This document shows, piece after piece, positions 12,297 through 24,897 of a stretch of 64,000 nt of DNA. The translations under genes were made by a program, and so were the position numbers. Below the pieces are notes generated by a model that saw only the letters and a list, made by a program, of their open reading frames with translations, was not told where the DNA came from and searched no databases. Position 1 is the stretch's first letter, and every line of letters starts with the position of its first letter. This DNA is from Pyrrhoderma lamaoense. Its lineage: Eukaryota > Basidiomycota > Agaricomycetes > Hymenochaetales > Hymenochaetaceae. The stretch is from contig NBAZ01000014.1 of the NCBI GenBank assembly GCA_002794735.1, positions 1 to 64,000 of the forward strand, given 5' to 3'.

Positions 12297-12778
12297 TGGT
12301 TATATTACGTCTCCTTGGTATTGAATCTGAGTAACAAACGAGACCCCATACAGTATTATAGACCCTTTAGAAATCAATGCTATCTTGATCTCTATCACAT
12401 AAACGTAGTCGTTTAGAGGATAATCGGCGATACCTTGTCTTCAAATATCGGCGAATGCGAGTATAATGTGGGATGGGCTTACTGTTTCTCCTGCTTCAGC
12501 AACACGAGATACAGAGATGCCTCTTTAGTGATCAAAACGTATAGTTGGATAAGGAGAAAGGTATACAACCAATTATGACGATAATACGTGTAGTAGTAGT
12601 GATGATTAGTCTGATACATTATGGATTGATGAAGCCATACTTCCACAATATCCTGCAGCTTCTTGGATTGAAGCTTGTAGGACACAAGGTGATGAAGAAA
12701 GTATAAGTATAGATGAAGAGCGACCTCTGTGTGCAGCAAAGATTCTGGATAGAACGGAGTACCATCTAATATCATATA
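12297..12778 (+). CDS. unrecognised small spliced gene or gene relic
   Basis: Two coding-like segments share one reading frame across a clean GT-AG intron of about 49 nt (12,561-12,609, starting GTATAC). The first (about 12,420-12,560) encodes a Cys/Tyr/Trp-rich stretch with NVGWAYCFSCFSNTRYRD and YSWIRRK. The second (12,610-12,778) encodes LWIDEAILPQYPAASWIEAC, then an acidic tail, and ends in TGA. Upstream, the same frame continues to about 12,345 but meets a TAG near 12,416-12,418, so either another intron lies there or the gene is broken. A candidate ATG is at 12,297. The opposite-strand frame over the same bases is lower-complexity Tyr/Leu-rich. Function is unknown. Confidence 0.35.
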
Positions 12779-12887
12779 GTTGATTTACCTCTTTACGTTA
12801 GTAGTTGGCCATTGTAAATTTGTGCGCTCCATTAGGGTAGTTAATTGAGAAACGAGATTCCGCAAAGTCCGAGTCAGCAACAATATA

Positions 12888-13008
12888 CAGGTGGGTATAC
12901 GAAAGGACGTAAGAGATATGCGCTATTTGTATATGTATTCTCTCGCCTGAATTCCAGGAAATAATCGCTTATGTACAATTGCCTGGCGTCTTTTCGTATA
13001 CCCACCTG
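12888..13008 (+). mobile_element. MITE copy 1, 121 bp, TA target duplication
   Basis: Perfect or near-perfect terminal inverted repeats of about 22 nt start CAGGTGGGTATACGAAAGGA at the left. They end with the complementary sequence at the right, with one mismatch (T for C in the GGACG arm). The element is flanked by TA on both sides (12,886-12,887 and 13,009-13,010). The interior is about 75 nt and cannot code for a transposase. The TIR and TA duplication fit a non-autonomous Tc1/mariner-like element. A second, more diverged copy lies at 43,771 in the opposite orientation. Confidence 0.85.
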
Positions 13009-13010
13009 TA

Positions 13011-13579
13011 CCATTACTAGTAAAGGACTTTGGAGAACTTCTAGAAAGACCCCAAGTTATCAGATATTTTTTAATTCGATTCAATCATGTATTATATAAG
13101 ATCAATAAGGCTGAAATTGAGATTAACACATAATATCTATCATCTACACCCATTCATCATTTACTATATATTCTCTCTCTACTACTCATTGTCACAATCC
13201 TGTTATCTAGAGCATAACAGATATATCCCTATATTATTATCATCCTTATTGCACGCTACTTAAAGGTTACGCTTTCAAAGCATGAGATATGGTTCACATA
13301 TACTACAAGCATGTAATATCAAGCAAATGAGCAGCCAATCGATCAAACCTTCGAGTGCATTATAACCTTAAACGTAGTAAAGTAGATATTCTTCGCAATC
13401 GCGATTACTAGAAGTATACTCATGTCCTCCATCTCCAGTACCCTCACTTTCTTCGCACTATATCTCATTGATTCTCTGCTCTACGCCATTGTATTATGTA
13501 CCCAGGGGTGAAGAATTTTGTCTACAAAGAACTTTTAATTATTAGAAATTTAAAACACACCGAATGACTATTTGAAGAA
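13011..13579. other. non-coding AT-rich spacer
   Basis: This lies between the MITE and the stop codon of membrane-protein copy 1. I find no open frame with family motifs and no tRNA. It probably contains the 3' UTR of the adjacent - strand gene. Confidence 0.45.
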
Positions 13580-15283
13580 TCATGCAATGTTTATACGACT
13601 TCCACAGCTAACGGTGTTAATGGAAACGGATCCTTGGTCTTCTAACCAGGATGAGTTAGAGTGAGAATATACATAAAGATAATAAGTAAGCAGATCTACA
13701 TACCAGAAGCCGATCGGTCAGGACTTGCAAAGTCAAGGTCACTATTGATACTTCCTATATTCGCATGTCCCTCCGACCCATCAATGACCTCCGTCTTAGC
13801 TGCTTCCTTCAAGTTGATAGATAAACGACTCTCAAGTAGACACAAAAATGCCGGAGATCCGAGAATACTGAGGACATATGCACTACTAGATCTTGGAGCT
13901 ACATAGTCTGCGCCCTCTACAATATTTATCACACTACAGAATATAACCCTACACCCAAGCTATATCAATGATCATTAAATACTTAAGAAAACATACATAA
14001 AGTAATAAAGAATTTGATCCTTAATCAAAACATTTACTAAAGCCGATTGTTTCGTCCCAAATGCCCTCCACGGACCGATTACTTTGTAAAGAGCCAATAT
14101 CAGCAAGATTAGCCCAACAAGTAGTACTATCGACCTAGAGAAGTATTTAAGGCTATATTTATCTCGAATGATACGGTCCTACCAATCCACCAAACCAAAC
14201 CTGACTATACGCGCCCGATCGTCTTGATCAACACTACAGAATGCTTCTCCTGAGCCAAGTGAGACTGCTTGAACTGAGATTTATCAGTATGATTTCTTAA
14301 CAAGTACCAAGTGATACACCATTTTCAGTTAAATTTATTTTGGCTATCAGTACCATTTTCACTAATGCTTCACATATTATAAGTGTTTTGAGAATAGCCG
14401 ATAATTTTACGTCTTCGAAAGTCAGTAAGTATATATTCTAGTATAAGTATATATAGCACGGAGTACATACTGTTTTCCCATAGTGCAAGGACACGAGCCA
14501 CGAGAATGTCTAACTAACAATTTTAAAACGTATACTGACTTAATAGGGAGGGCATACAGTCAATTATTATGATGCTAAATGCGTCTACATGTAAGTTAGC
14601 ATTGACATATATTATGAATTAATGAGACCTTACTTCCGATATTCTCAGTCCAATTACCAAATCGACCTGAAGAATCGGAGGATGTGTAATTATACAGTAC
14701 AATAGAAAAATGCAAATGCTGACATCTGATTTCTATAATCAGTGTCCTGTACACTATAAGCATTATCAGAGCTTACAATGTCGTAGTTGTGTCAAGAGAC
14801 TGGACTGGGATCACGTTAGAGTTTGAAAGATTCTATAATATGGAGTATAGCCACGGAAAAGAAAGGATATCTGGGACAAGATCCCAATATAACGATTCTA
14901 ATAGTAATAAGATTGACTAGCGAATAAGTAGAACAGAAGTCGAGCTCACACCGAAGAACAAAATATGCGTCAGCGAGTTCCATCGTCTTGTCTGTAGTAT
15001 GATTCAACTACACGATCATATAACAAGAATATAGTTGTTTAATTACCCAAAAATACTTGATCTAGTGCAAAATATTGGTTAGATAGACAAAACGTGGTTA
15101 GAAGCTCACTTCTTTGTCAAATGTGATAACTATGAGGTATGTAACTATAACAAGAAATGGTAGTATAAGTCATGACAAACCAGTGTCATACACAAGGAGT
15201 GAGCAGATCGAGATGCTGATATACTGTTGAATGTTTATTGCTTGAAAGGTACTTATCAATTGGAAGGGATTGTGTAAAGACAT
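13580..15283 (-). CDS. DUF6533-like seven-helix membrane protein, copy 1
   Basis: This is a multi-exon gene of the large fungal DUF6533 family of predicted seven-helix proteins of unknown function. The start ATG at 15,281-15,283 opens a hydrophobic first helix ending SISICSLLVYDT. A 20-nt micro-exon (15,110-15,129) encodes VITFDKE and a 15-nt micro-exon (15,047-15,061) encodes IKYFW. These are followed by QTRRWNSLTHILFF. Further exons give NRYIGILSQISFLF (near 14,860), an ALWENS helix (near 14,500) and the last helices, with SAYVLSILGSPAFLCLLESR and the juxtamembrane NLKEAAKTEV (13,690-13,932). The final exon ends with TGA at 13,580-13,582, about 16 codons after a splice near 13,690. No stops were seen in the exons I traced. 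Ligand and role are unknown. Confidence 0.75.
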
Positions 15284-16817
15284 CTTTTAGTAAATTAATG
15301 CGTAGTAGAGAAATCAGAGTAGAGAACGCTGTCTAGTTGCTTCAGAATGTGTTGGTTTATAGCTGAGTAGGTGATGCACTATGTATTCTATAACAAGAGA
15401 GTACATCAACGTTGAGATGAGATGAGTGCTTATAATAATATATCAGTTTCAGCGTGGTCTGAGAGATGTACATATACATGTATATTACTGATGGATGTCT
15501 AAGGTGTCAACTTGACTAGCTGTCCAGGTACCTGATGCATCAATAGCAATCGTACCTCAATCACGATTAAAGTTAATGAAATCGCCTCTTGTACGTGGTC
15601 AAAGTTAAAGGTCAAGAAGCGAGATCAATAGTGTCACAGATAACAGCATCATTGATACGAGAAGAAGATATTTATAAAAACAATAAATTTGCAGAGATGC
15701 ATGCGAGTCATAAATGATGAGAGGTACTGGGGTCGATGACTCAGGTTGAATGGTGAAAGAAGTCCACTATACGATTTTCAAAAGAAATTTGAATTAGAAG
15801 AAACTCCTGATGTAAAAAGTATATCAGAACAGTGACACCAATCAACTAGTAACTGTGCGATTGAAATAGCTAAGAAGGAGGCTCTATTGATGCCTCGACT
15901 ATACTTGGGCATGGAACAACGCTATCTACACTTATCCATCGTTTTACAGTCGGAGTCTAGACGTATACTGTGTAGGCCTTGCTGCTCTTCTATTATTCAA
16001 TATATAAACAGGATTGCTTATAGAAAGAGAATAATAAAGAACAAAATTACAAACCATTTCCGATATATCAGTCAGTGAAATAGAACAGAATCAAGAGAAT
16101 CAAGTAGCTAGCAGAAATCAGCGATTGCGAAATGGCCTACCGTTTGCCTCGACATCACAGTTTCAATCTTGTGGTAGAGAAGATATTTCAAGGCTAGGAA
16201 AAGTACGCAACCCTGTACAAGCTAATATTGCGTCCTCGGAGAGTAAGAAATTTGAAGAACATGAGTTAACGCAGAATGGCATTTGTTGTTACGATACTGT
16301 ATGACTTCTTCATAACAGGTGCTGTAGTAGGTTGAATAGGGCATGTCTTAATCCGAGTTGTATTTCTTTGTCTTCGATGACGTGTTCATTTATGACCCCC
16401 GAAATTCTTTAAAAGGCCGATGCCTTGAACCCATAATTTATATCCGAATGAGAAATCTCTACAAGATGGAAGAAGTTTACGTAGCGCTTGTCATACCATA
16501 CGTAGTATACTTATCACTGATACTATTCATATCTTTGGATAGTAGTAACTTCTCGCACCTTTCTCCAGATTAGCTTAGATCCCTAACTGATGTCTCGACC
16601 CGTTGGATGAGAAATTGTCTGTTTGTCTTTGTATATACTCTTATAACATTCTGCCAAAAATTACTAGTCCTAAATTATGAAGATGCATCATAGATTACAT
16701 GCTCTACATTGGTTGAAGTACGAGTTTTGTGATAAATATCACTATCTATAAGGTGTTCTACAAAAAACGAGCTATACCACACACAGAACGCCCTGCAGGA
16801 CCCACACCCTCGCCAAC
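15284..16817. promoter_or_regulatory. 5' flank of copy 1 with TATA-like box, and spacer
   Basis: The first 500 nt or so are recognisably related to the 5' flanks of copies 4 and 6. Shared elements in order are TGCACTAT (near 15,375), a TATA-like element (- strand, 15,386-15,397, about 105 nt before the ATG), TTACTGATGG (near 15,484), and GCAGAGATGCATG (near 15,692). This implies that the duplicated unit includes upstream DNA. From about 15,850 to 16,817 I see no supported feature; the + frames at 15,887 and 16,358 lack recognisable motifs. Confidence 0.5.
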
Positions 16818-18490
16818 TTATACATTGCTGATAACAGTGGATCCTTGACCACCTTGTGTAATCAGATTGAAAGAGAATGAGGGATAGACACAGAAGTAAC
16901 AGATAATCAGGATACACATACCAGAAGCAGAACGGTCGGGACTTGCAAAGTTAAGACTACTATTGATACTACCTATACTCGCTTGGCTAGTTGACCCATC
17001 GTTGACCTCAGTCCTCGCTACCTCCTTCAGATTGATAAACATTCGACTTCCAAGTAGACACAAAAAGGCTGGATTTCCGAGGGTGCCTAGAACATATGCA
17101 CCACTAGTTGGTACGGTTGCGTAAGCTGCGTTAGCCACAATATTTACCACACAACAGAATATGACCCTGCATTCGAGTTAAAATAATCCAGATAAAGTAT
17201 GATAAAAAAACATACACAAAATAGTAGATTATTTGATCTTTTACCATCACTCCCAAAAGTCCCGAACGCCCTATTCCAAGTGACCTCCATTGACCGATTA
17301 CTTTGTACAGAGCCAAGATCAGTAATATGAGCCCGATAGACAACGTTGTAGACCTAGAGAAACAAATTAGACGTTAATAACACTTATTAAGAATCAAGAG
17401 TCATACCAATTTGCCAACTCAAGTCCAATTATACGTAATTCGTTATCTGGATATACACCACAGAATGCTATACCTGGACCAAGGACGACTGCGTTATCTA
17501 CGTTCCATTAGTATGCCATTTCAACAAGCAACAGGTGACATACAATTCAGTATTATATCTATTTTAGCAACTAATGCTATCTTTACAGTCGCTTCACAAG
17601 ATATCAGTACCTTGAGAACATTTGATAATGTTTTGTCTTCGAGTATCAGTAGATGTCTATATAAGAGTGAGAACGGCATACTGTTCCCCCATAATGCAAC
17701 AACACGAGTCATAAGGATATCTATCTGCCAGTTAGAAACATGTTTTGGAAAAGCAAGAAAAGCATACAATCAATTATCACGATGCTAAGAATATCTATAA
17801 AAAATTAGCTTTGAAACAATTTGTAACTGCAGACATACTCCCGATGTTGAGTGTCCAAATACTAAATAGACCTATGGAATCGGAAAGATAAACAACTAAC
17901 TCAGTAAAGCGAGAGAAATCACAATTACATCTGGGTGGTGTAATCAGAACCCAGTTATTAGCGAGAACAATAGAACTCACAATGTCGTAGTTGCATTTAA
18001 AGATTGAACTGTATATTATTAGATTTACTGCTCATGTAAAACGAGGAATATAATCACGGAAGAGAATAGATATTTGGGACAAGAGTCCAATATACCGATT
18101 CTTATAGCGTTTAATAGTAGCTGAGAAGGTATAAAAACTGGACTCACAACAAAAAATAGGATGTGCGTCAATGAGTACCATCGCCTTGTCTGTAGTATGA
18201 TTTAACTTTATTGTGATAAGGTAGAGTACTGTTGAGTACAGACCCAAAAGTGCTTGACCTGATGCAAGATATAAGTTGACTGTATAGAAAAAGTATAGAA
18301 AAATTATAATTCTCACTTCATCGCCAGAGGTGATGACTGTGAAACATGTGAGTTCAATCAGCAATATGATTGGAAGCTATAACTAACTTGCGTCATATAC
18401 AAGGAGTGCGCAGATTGATACAGAAAGGCATTGATCAATGAATATTGGTTGATAAAGGGATATTAAAGAGGCTTGGTCGTAGTCTGACAT
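16818..18490 (-). CDS. DUF6533-like seven-helix membrane protein, copy 2
   Basis: This paralogue has the same exon plan as copy 1. The ATG at 18,488-18,490 opens into VSICALLVYD. Micro-exon 1 (18,317-18,336) encodes ITSGDE and micro-exon 2 (18,244-18,258) encodes VKHFW, then QTRRWYSLTHILFFV. Next are NRYIGLLSQISILFRD (near 18,070), RVVALWGNSMPF (near 17,700), LISCEATVKIALVAKIDIIL (near 17,590), RSTTLSIGLILLILALYKVI (near 17,310) and AYVLGTLGNPAFLCLLGSRM (near 17,060). The last exon follows a GTATGT donor near 16,920 and reads GQGSTVISNV then TAA at 16,818-16,820. In this copy the Phe-Asp pair of the FDDE motif is replaced by Ser-Gly. The frame appears intact, so it is probably functional. Confidence 0.77.
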
Positions 18491-19835
18491 CTTGAGTGTG
18501 GGTAGACAAATTGTTGAAGACGTTCTGAAGAAAGGAGAGTCGTCCGGCTACTTCAAATCTGCAGTACAAATACCATTTACTTGAGCAGGCATCAATGTTA
18601 CAAGATGTCAAAAGCGACAATATAACAACACTGATCATGATGAGAAAATTGCCTTGATTTTACTATGGAGCTGCAGAGGCACATAGACGTTATGGTTTTG
18701 TAGTAATGAAGTTGCATATACTATACGAAACAACGATCCAAATAGACCGGTAAAATCAATGTTGCGGACAAAACCATAGATTTTGGTAGCGCCCATTTTG
18801 TCGGAATCATTATGAAAGAAGATGTCTTGTCAATATTCAAATGATAAGGCAGTATAATGTACATACTGGGGTGACGGTAGCAATTCGCAAAGTCAAGGCC
18901 ACTATGATCATCACTCTCTCCACCCCCTTCAAACTGATGAACATGCAAATTTTCCAGAGGATATAGAAGACCGTTGGACGACCCCCAAGAATATCGACAA
19001 CAACTGACAACTACACACTTATATGTTGTAGTTGCATCAATGACACCGGACCAGTAGTTATGTAACTTAATATAGGCCAAAATGTAAAAATAAAGAAATC
19101 CGATATATTTATATAGCTAACTCGTGTATGTTAGCTACCAACAGATTATGGTCAAGGGCTACAAAAATTAGCAGGTGATACGGTTTCTCTACAAGACACA
19201 CGAGCGACAGGGAAATTGTCATGCAAGTAGCAAGTGCTTTTTGTCACTTTGAGACTTCATCGCATTACTAACAGGCAGAAATCAGTAGATCATTGTCACA
19301 CAGTTTGTACAGCTCAGAGATTTACATAAGCTTGTGACCTAGTACAATAAAGGACGGTAGGTGAGCTAGAATACAATAGAGAAGAGAGCATAACATATGC
19401 TTAAATGTACTGTCCTAATATTTCACGGAAAGCATTTTTGCCTGTCCTAGTCACTACTAGTCAACGTTTATCTTAGTTTGGGACGCTGTTACTGTCATAT
19501 TGTTGAAAAGTGAGTCTCCGCAGAATCCAAGTCTGTACTAATGTGTTATATCATAAACAGCAAAATCAGTAGCTTCTACTCCGTATGGTATGTCTATATC
19601 ATGCCATCTAGGCTCTATAATCTATCTTAACCAAGCTATCGTGTGTTTCAATGTCGAAAACGTCGTGTATCACGAGTTTTGAACTAGAGATTGCCAATAA
19701 TAAAAGATGTAGAGAATACCAGACGACGATTCAAAACGATTAGCAAGACCATTCACTTCCAAGCCCGCCATTATTGTCGCGATTACTTATCCGGCTATTT
19801 AAAGTGAGAAAGAGTAAGAAATGACTATGTAGACA
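18491..19835. pseudogene. 5' flank of copy 2 plus a relic of a seventh membrane-protein copy
   Basis: Within this spacer, 18,850-19,070 on the - strand encodes a degraded version of the family's last helix exon. It has DATTT, then a frame-disturbed ILG-like stretch, then SGLDFANCYRHPSM aligning with LDFASPDRSASGM of copies 1 and 2. Other exons of that relic are not recognisable. A sequence like CCGCAGAATCCAAGTC near 19,518 recurs near 12,860 and 23,051. The rest (19,100-19,835) holds nothing I can support. Confidence 0.5.
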
Positions 19836-21431
19836 CTAGATAATTAACCCTTGCATATCAGAAATAGGTCCATCGGGATCTATAAAATTAAAATTACTTG
19901 GAGTATTGTATGTACTTGCTTGACTGTCTAATCCATTCCTAACCCTTGTCTTCGCTGCTCCCTTTAGATTGATTAACATCCGACTCCCAAGTAGACACAA
20001 GAAAGCCGGGCTTCCGAGGACGCTAAGGACGTATGCGCTACTGGATGTTGCAGTTGCATCGATAAGACTATACACGATATTTATCACACTACAGAACAGG
20101 ACCCTATATTCGACCCGTAGTTACTTCAAATAATACGAAGTACGATAAGAGAAAACTTACGTAAAGTAGTAAATAATCTGATCTCTAATCATTACATTCA
20201 TGAGTCCTGATTGTTTCATTCCGAGCGACTTCCATTGCTCAATTGCTTTGTATAAAGCTAACATGAATAAAATAAATCCAATAATAGACGTCATAAGCCT
20301 GAAAGACGTTTAAAAACATTAGAGCATATCAACATCTGGAAGAGGATCTTACCAATCTGCCGATTGAAATTTGGCTGTACGCAATTGGTCCTCTGGTTTC
20401 GAATTGCAAAATACTATACCCGGACTAATGGCTTCCGCTTGATCTACAATATCTTAGTATACCAGTTCATCAAGTAACAAATAACACACAATTCACTACT
20501 ATATCCATTATAGCGACTAATGTTATTTTCACAGCTGCCTCACAACTTATTAATGACTTAAGTGTAATTGACATTATTTTGTCTTTGAAAGTTAGTAAGT
20601 GAAAATATAAAGTGAGATAGTCATACTGTTTCCCCATAATGCAACAACACGAATAGCAAGTATATCTAGATATCAATCAGAATCCATATATAAAGATCAG
20701 AAGAAAAGCTTACAATCAATTATGATGATGTTGAAAGCACCTATTTTTTGTCAGATTCGACACAAATTGTACATTAATTAATCATACTTCCGATGCCGAA
20801 TGTCCAGATACTGAATTGACCTAAAGAATCGAGAGGATGAATAATTGACTCAGTAGAGCGGCAATATAGCAAGATTCACACCTGGGCGTGAGAGTCAGTG
20901 TCTTAATTTGATCAAGTAAAGAGTACTCACAATGAAGTAGATGCATTTTGTAATTGAACTGAGTCTTGTTAGACATATACATGTAGTTTATACCAGTAAG
21001 GAACATACTTACAGAAGAGATTAGATATCTGGGCCAAGATTCCAATATAGCGATTCTTATAGGATTAAGTGGTAGAATATGATTGAAAAAGGCCGGTCTC
21101 ACAACAAAAAACATTATGTGAGTCAGCGAGTAATATCGTCGTGTCTGAAATAGAGTTAATTTCATGGCTATATAGGATCGTCGTTGACAGACCCAGAAGT
21201 ACTCAATCTGATTCTAGACGTTAGTCAGGGAAGAGAACGAAGTCATAGAACTCACCTCATCATCGAACGTAATTACTATGGAGCATATAAGTATAATCAG
21301 AAATATTGATAAAAAAACCGGAACTAACTGGAGTCATATACGATAAGTGTGCAGACGATGACCATAATATACTGATAAATGAGAATTCCATTCAAAAAAT
21401 CTATCACCTCAGATTGGTTATACATCGACAT
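19836..21431 (-). CDS. DUF6533-like seven-helix membrane protein, copy 3
   Basis: The ATG at 21,429-21,431 opens into QYIMVIVCTLIVYD. Micro-exon 1 (21,256-21,275) encodes ITFDDE and micro-exon 2 (21,193-21,207) encodes IEYFW, followed by TRRYYSLTHIMFFVV (near 21,120). Next come NRYIGILAQISNLF (near 21,040), a helix with IRVVALWGNSM (near 20,640), LISCEAAVKITLVAIMDIVV (near 20,510), and the last helices with SSAYVLSVLGSPAFLCLLGS and NLKGAAKT (19,880-20,087). Unlike copies 1, 2 and 5 it lacks the GTATGT donor after the SDM residues. It reads straight into a stop at 19,836, so its C-terminus is shorter and the final exon is lost. Confidence 0.72.
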
Positions 21432-23489
21432 CTTGAAAGCGGATAGTCAGTTTATGAAAACAAACTGAACAGAGGGGAACTTGTCTAACTAGTTCAGACC
21501 GTGACGGTATATAAATGTGAAATAACATCAATGATACAACAAAAGTTATGAAAAAGGTACAAAAACCACTGATGTAAGAAGAACATTGAGTATACGATGA
21601 AGTTGCAGAGATGTATGTATGATGTATACGGTCAACTCGGAAATTGGAGTAGAGTCTGAGTCGACGTCTCCACCGACCGTTCAATCAGAATCAATAAATT
21701 TCTGTTCTTAGAAAATTGTGTGTGATGGATACAATATTCGCAAAGTTTATAGAGCTTTTACATGACGACAATAATGATTGATAAACTAAGAGAGAATGCC
21801 AAATATATGTTCTCTAGGCATCTGAATTGATGCAAGAACAGTGTAGATATCTCAGTACGCAGTTAGCAGCGATCAGTAAAATTTGATATAATAAAGTAGG
21901 TCAGGTCATAGATTAGCCTGGAATGATACGTCGGGGCCCGTTAAAGGGAGCTAGGTCAGTGGTGAAGCGTTAAGATCATTTAAGATGTAAGCAATTGCTA
22001 AGTTCAGCACACTGATAGAACGGTCAGCGCTTATGTGCCATCCCATTATTTCAACGGACTCCAATTGGGTACTCTCAAAAGATGACGTTCTCGCTGCCTG
22101 CGTATTAATGGCGCTGGTGTCTCAGTTTTAGTTTGTAAGTGTGAGTAATTACTTTGAAAGCCGATAACCAAACTCGGTATCAGCAGAACAATCTTACAAT
22201 ACTTCTGTTGATGGAAAATCGAGGACTATGAGCGGAACTTCAAAGAATCAGACCTTGATACAAGGAAAATTTATAGTGATATGAGAAGGATATCTCAGTT
22301 GGTGAGACTGAAAAATGATATTGTACGTGAGTCACCTTTATAATTAACGCAAAAGCCTTTCGGTATAATCTTGTAGCTATATCTACCAGAGCATAAAGAT
22401 CTCAGCAGGAGACATAAATATTGAACAGACTAAAAGCAATTATCCCCCAACACTGGCACGGGTCGTGTTACAGAAGCTGAAATCAGGTTTGGTTAACTGA
22501 CTGAACTCGTTTTATGGACCGTGTAATTCACACGTCTCGTTTAATCATGAAAATATAGTAAAAGGTCCGAGTTAAAGGGCATCTCCGATGTATCAGATAG
22601 GGAAACAGGACAAGACGAGGTGTGAATATTATGACATAAAGCACTAGGATAGCGAGCCACGAAACAAGCCAAGAGGTGATCGAGAGGAGTAAGAGTCTAT
22701 ACGAGATGTAGCACTTATAATTTGATAGGCTTGATGTATCCAACCGATAAGACTTGGACTAGCGAATGGTTAGATGCCAAAGAGGATAAACTGAGTAACT
22801 GCAGAAACCAGTAGTTTTAGTCAACGAACAACGACAAATTAGACACCGGCTTCTTAGATTTTAGAGCTAATGTAAGAGAATTACAAGCGCCATCTGTTGT
22901 TATAGAGCTGAAATCTTTCGTCAAGATGAGTATTGGTAGTAAATCAAGTAAATCAAGGGTTTTGGTCTAGATGTGAATACACAATGCTGGTCTCCCTGGT
23001 TTTTTTGTCTGCGAAACGCGTTCGTAGTCAAAAATCAGGAACTAGAATTCGGCAAAGTCCGATTCTGTAATTAGTAGTACATCACTAAAAGAAGTAGCGA
23101 GGAAGGACCTAGGTTAGCAAGTTTTTTACGACGGACACGCGGTTCTTATCATTCTATAACAAGCGTGAGCTCGGAATTATCGCAAGCGTTCTGTTCAATA
23201 TCGCTTTCCGTGTTCACCACGGCTATGTCTCAGGCATCCTATGGAAATGACTCGATTGACTGTTCAATTAATCGACTCTGGCGTATCTATTTCTTCTTGC
23301 CAAGAAGAAAGAACTTTGTAATCATAAGGGAGATAGTCTTGTGATCTGTGGCTACGGCACATAAATGGTTGTTAAGAATTACTATAGAATCGTTAGGGCG
23401 ATGTTATCAGATTAGGCTTGTTGTCGGATACTTCTACATGAACCCAACTTTGGTGAGATGATTAGTACCAGTCAACATACTTACCTCTC
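21432..23489. other. 5' flank of copy 3 and long non-coding spacer
   Basis: A TATA-like element lies about 80 nt upstream of the copy 3 ATG (near 21,510), and the family flank word GCAGAGATGTATG is near 21,605. Further on, 22,560-22,650 weakly resembles 43,320-43,380, suggesting that the duplicated unit once extended this far. Near 23,041-23,080 there is another instance of the GGCAAAGTCCGATTC repeat also seen near 12,860. The hydrophobic - frame at 22,528-22,743 has no family motif. No supported gene. Confidence 0.4.
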
Positions 23490-23930
23490 TATTCAAGTTA
23501 CTTGCCTCCTTGTCCCATTGTCCATTATTCTCACTGACAGGTCCGCATTGTGAAGTGAATGTCCATAGACAAGATACGAGGATAATTTTGGGGGTCTTAG
23601 CATAGTTCTATTACTCCAAATAATTTCGTATGCCAAGATATAGCCATCAACGAAGTAGATAATGAAGATCGTATGATATCTAATTCTGATGTAGATGTTT
23701 GCTGTTTGCAGTACAATGCAAAGAAAGGATGATAAGAAAGCAAGAACGGAAAGCAATTGTGATAAGCAAAATCAAAAGCAGGGGGGACAATTTCTAAGAA
23801 GAACGAGACTAAAACTTGAAAAGGCGTACACACACATATATATGTCAGGAGCTATGTCATAAATCTCGTTTTTGTGGCTTCTTAGCTACAAGCTTACTTT
23901 TCGAACAAGTTACACGAGCTTCAACTAATT
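23490..23930 (-). pseudogene. relic 3' end of a third FunK1 gene with its 3' flank
   Basis: At 23,864-23,925 the - strand encodes EARVTCSKSKLVAKKPQK, closely matching the C-terminus of FunK1 copy B (EARVTRSKSKLAAKKPRK). The downstream flank (23,490-23,860) matches the flank downstream of copy B (about 29,990-30,430) nearly base for base, including a frame in both with EIIWSNR and DNGTGRQV-like residues. No kinase domain is left upstream, so this is a truncated duplicate. Confidence 0.7.
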
Positions 23931-24897
23931 GATGGGATGCCTATGAGAAGTAAGAGATTTAGACGAGTGTGACATCGTGGGGATGGTATTCTTCACGTGT
24001 CTAATTGTTGAGACTCGGGATTATGGGTTATCGACACTAACGAGGATGAGTTGAATGACTCGGAGGCTCTGATGACCGAAAAATGGTATACCATGGACCT
24101 CAGCTTTTTACACCTGAACTTGTAAAAGCGAGAACGTTTCAAGTAGGGATAGAGTGGGAAAATATGGGCAAGTTAGAATAACAGTCTCAGAGAGCAAGAA
24201 ACCAATTGTACAAAACCAGTCTCAGTGTCTCATCTAGTGGCAACTAAGAGCTGAATTCTGGCAGAGCTGGAGTTAGTCATGTGTATCTTCTGAAGCTCTG
24301 AAGAGATATCCATTCTCTCTAGTCACAGAATTTTTTGGGAGACTGATAACTTTGAATGTAACGTACTTATATGCTATAGTAAGTATATTATATAGTACTC
24401 TTATGTATTTCAATTATGTCTAACTCGTCCTCTTCATAGTAAGTTGAATGATCAAAGGCATATAATGTATCGGACATCTTCAAAAGGAATAAAAGAAGAA
24501 AAAGTTGGTTCCTGTACAACAGCTTCCCTCCACCTCATATAGTACCTACTTGACTGCCTCAAGAGTCCATGTCCCTTTGTATGAATTTTTCTTCAGGATA
24601 ATAGCCGATTATAATAGATAACTACATGTAACAAGGCATGACAGCTTTTGAAATACTGTAACAATCTATATTTTCCCTCTAGATTGATACATAAGATTGA
24701 GACATAAGCTGGTTATAATACACTGTTCGGTATCTATACTTGATGTGGAGAAGACTTGATAAGATAGCAAAACTAGAAATGATTGGGATAAGCAAACCGA
24801 AAGCAAGGATAACAGTTGCGAAAAAACACAAAAGACAGCAAATTCTCTAGAGATATAGTCATAATATATGTATCATTACACATGAAATCATTTTCGT
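23931..24897. other. spacer with 3' flank of FunK1 copy A
   Basis: The part next to copy A (24,760-24,897) shares AGCAAA-ACCGAAAGCA-type words and an ATATATGTAT run with the 3' flanks of copy B and of the relic. This indicates a common 3' end. The rest (23,931-24,750) has no feature I can support. Confidence 0.4.

Noticed and set aside
12345..12778. HET (heterokaryon incompatibility) domain in the small unknown gene
   Set aside because: Trp/Ile/Asp words looked suggestive, but the ordered HET motifs are absent.
22528..22743. Hydrophobic - strand frame as a small membrane protein
   Set aside because: It is explained by AT-rich composition. No family motif and no conserved start context; it lies in a spacer.
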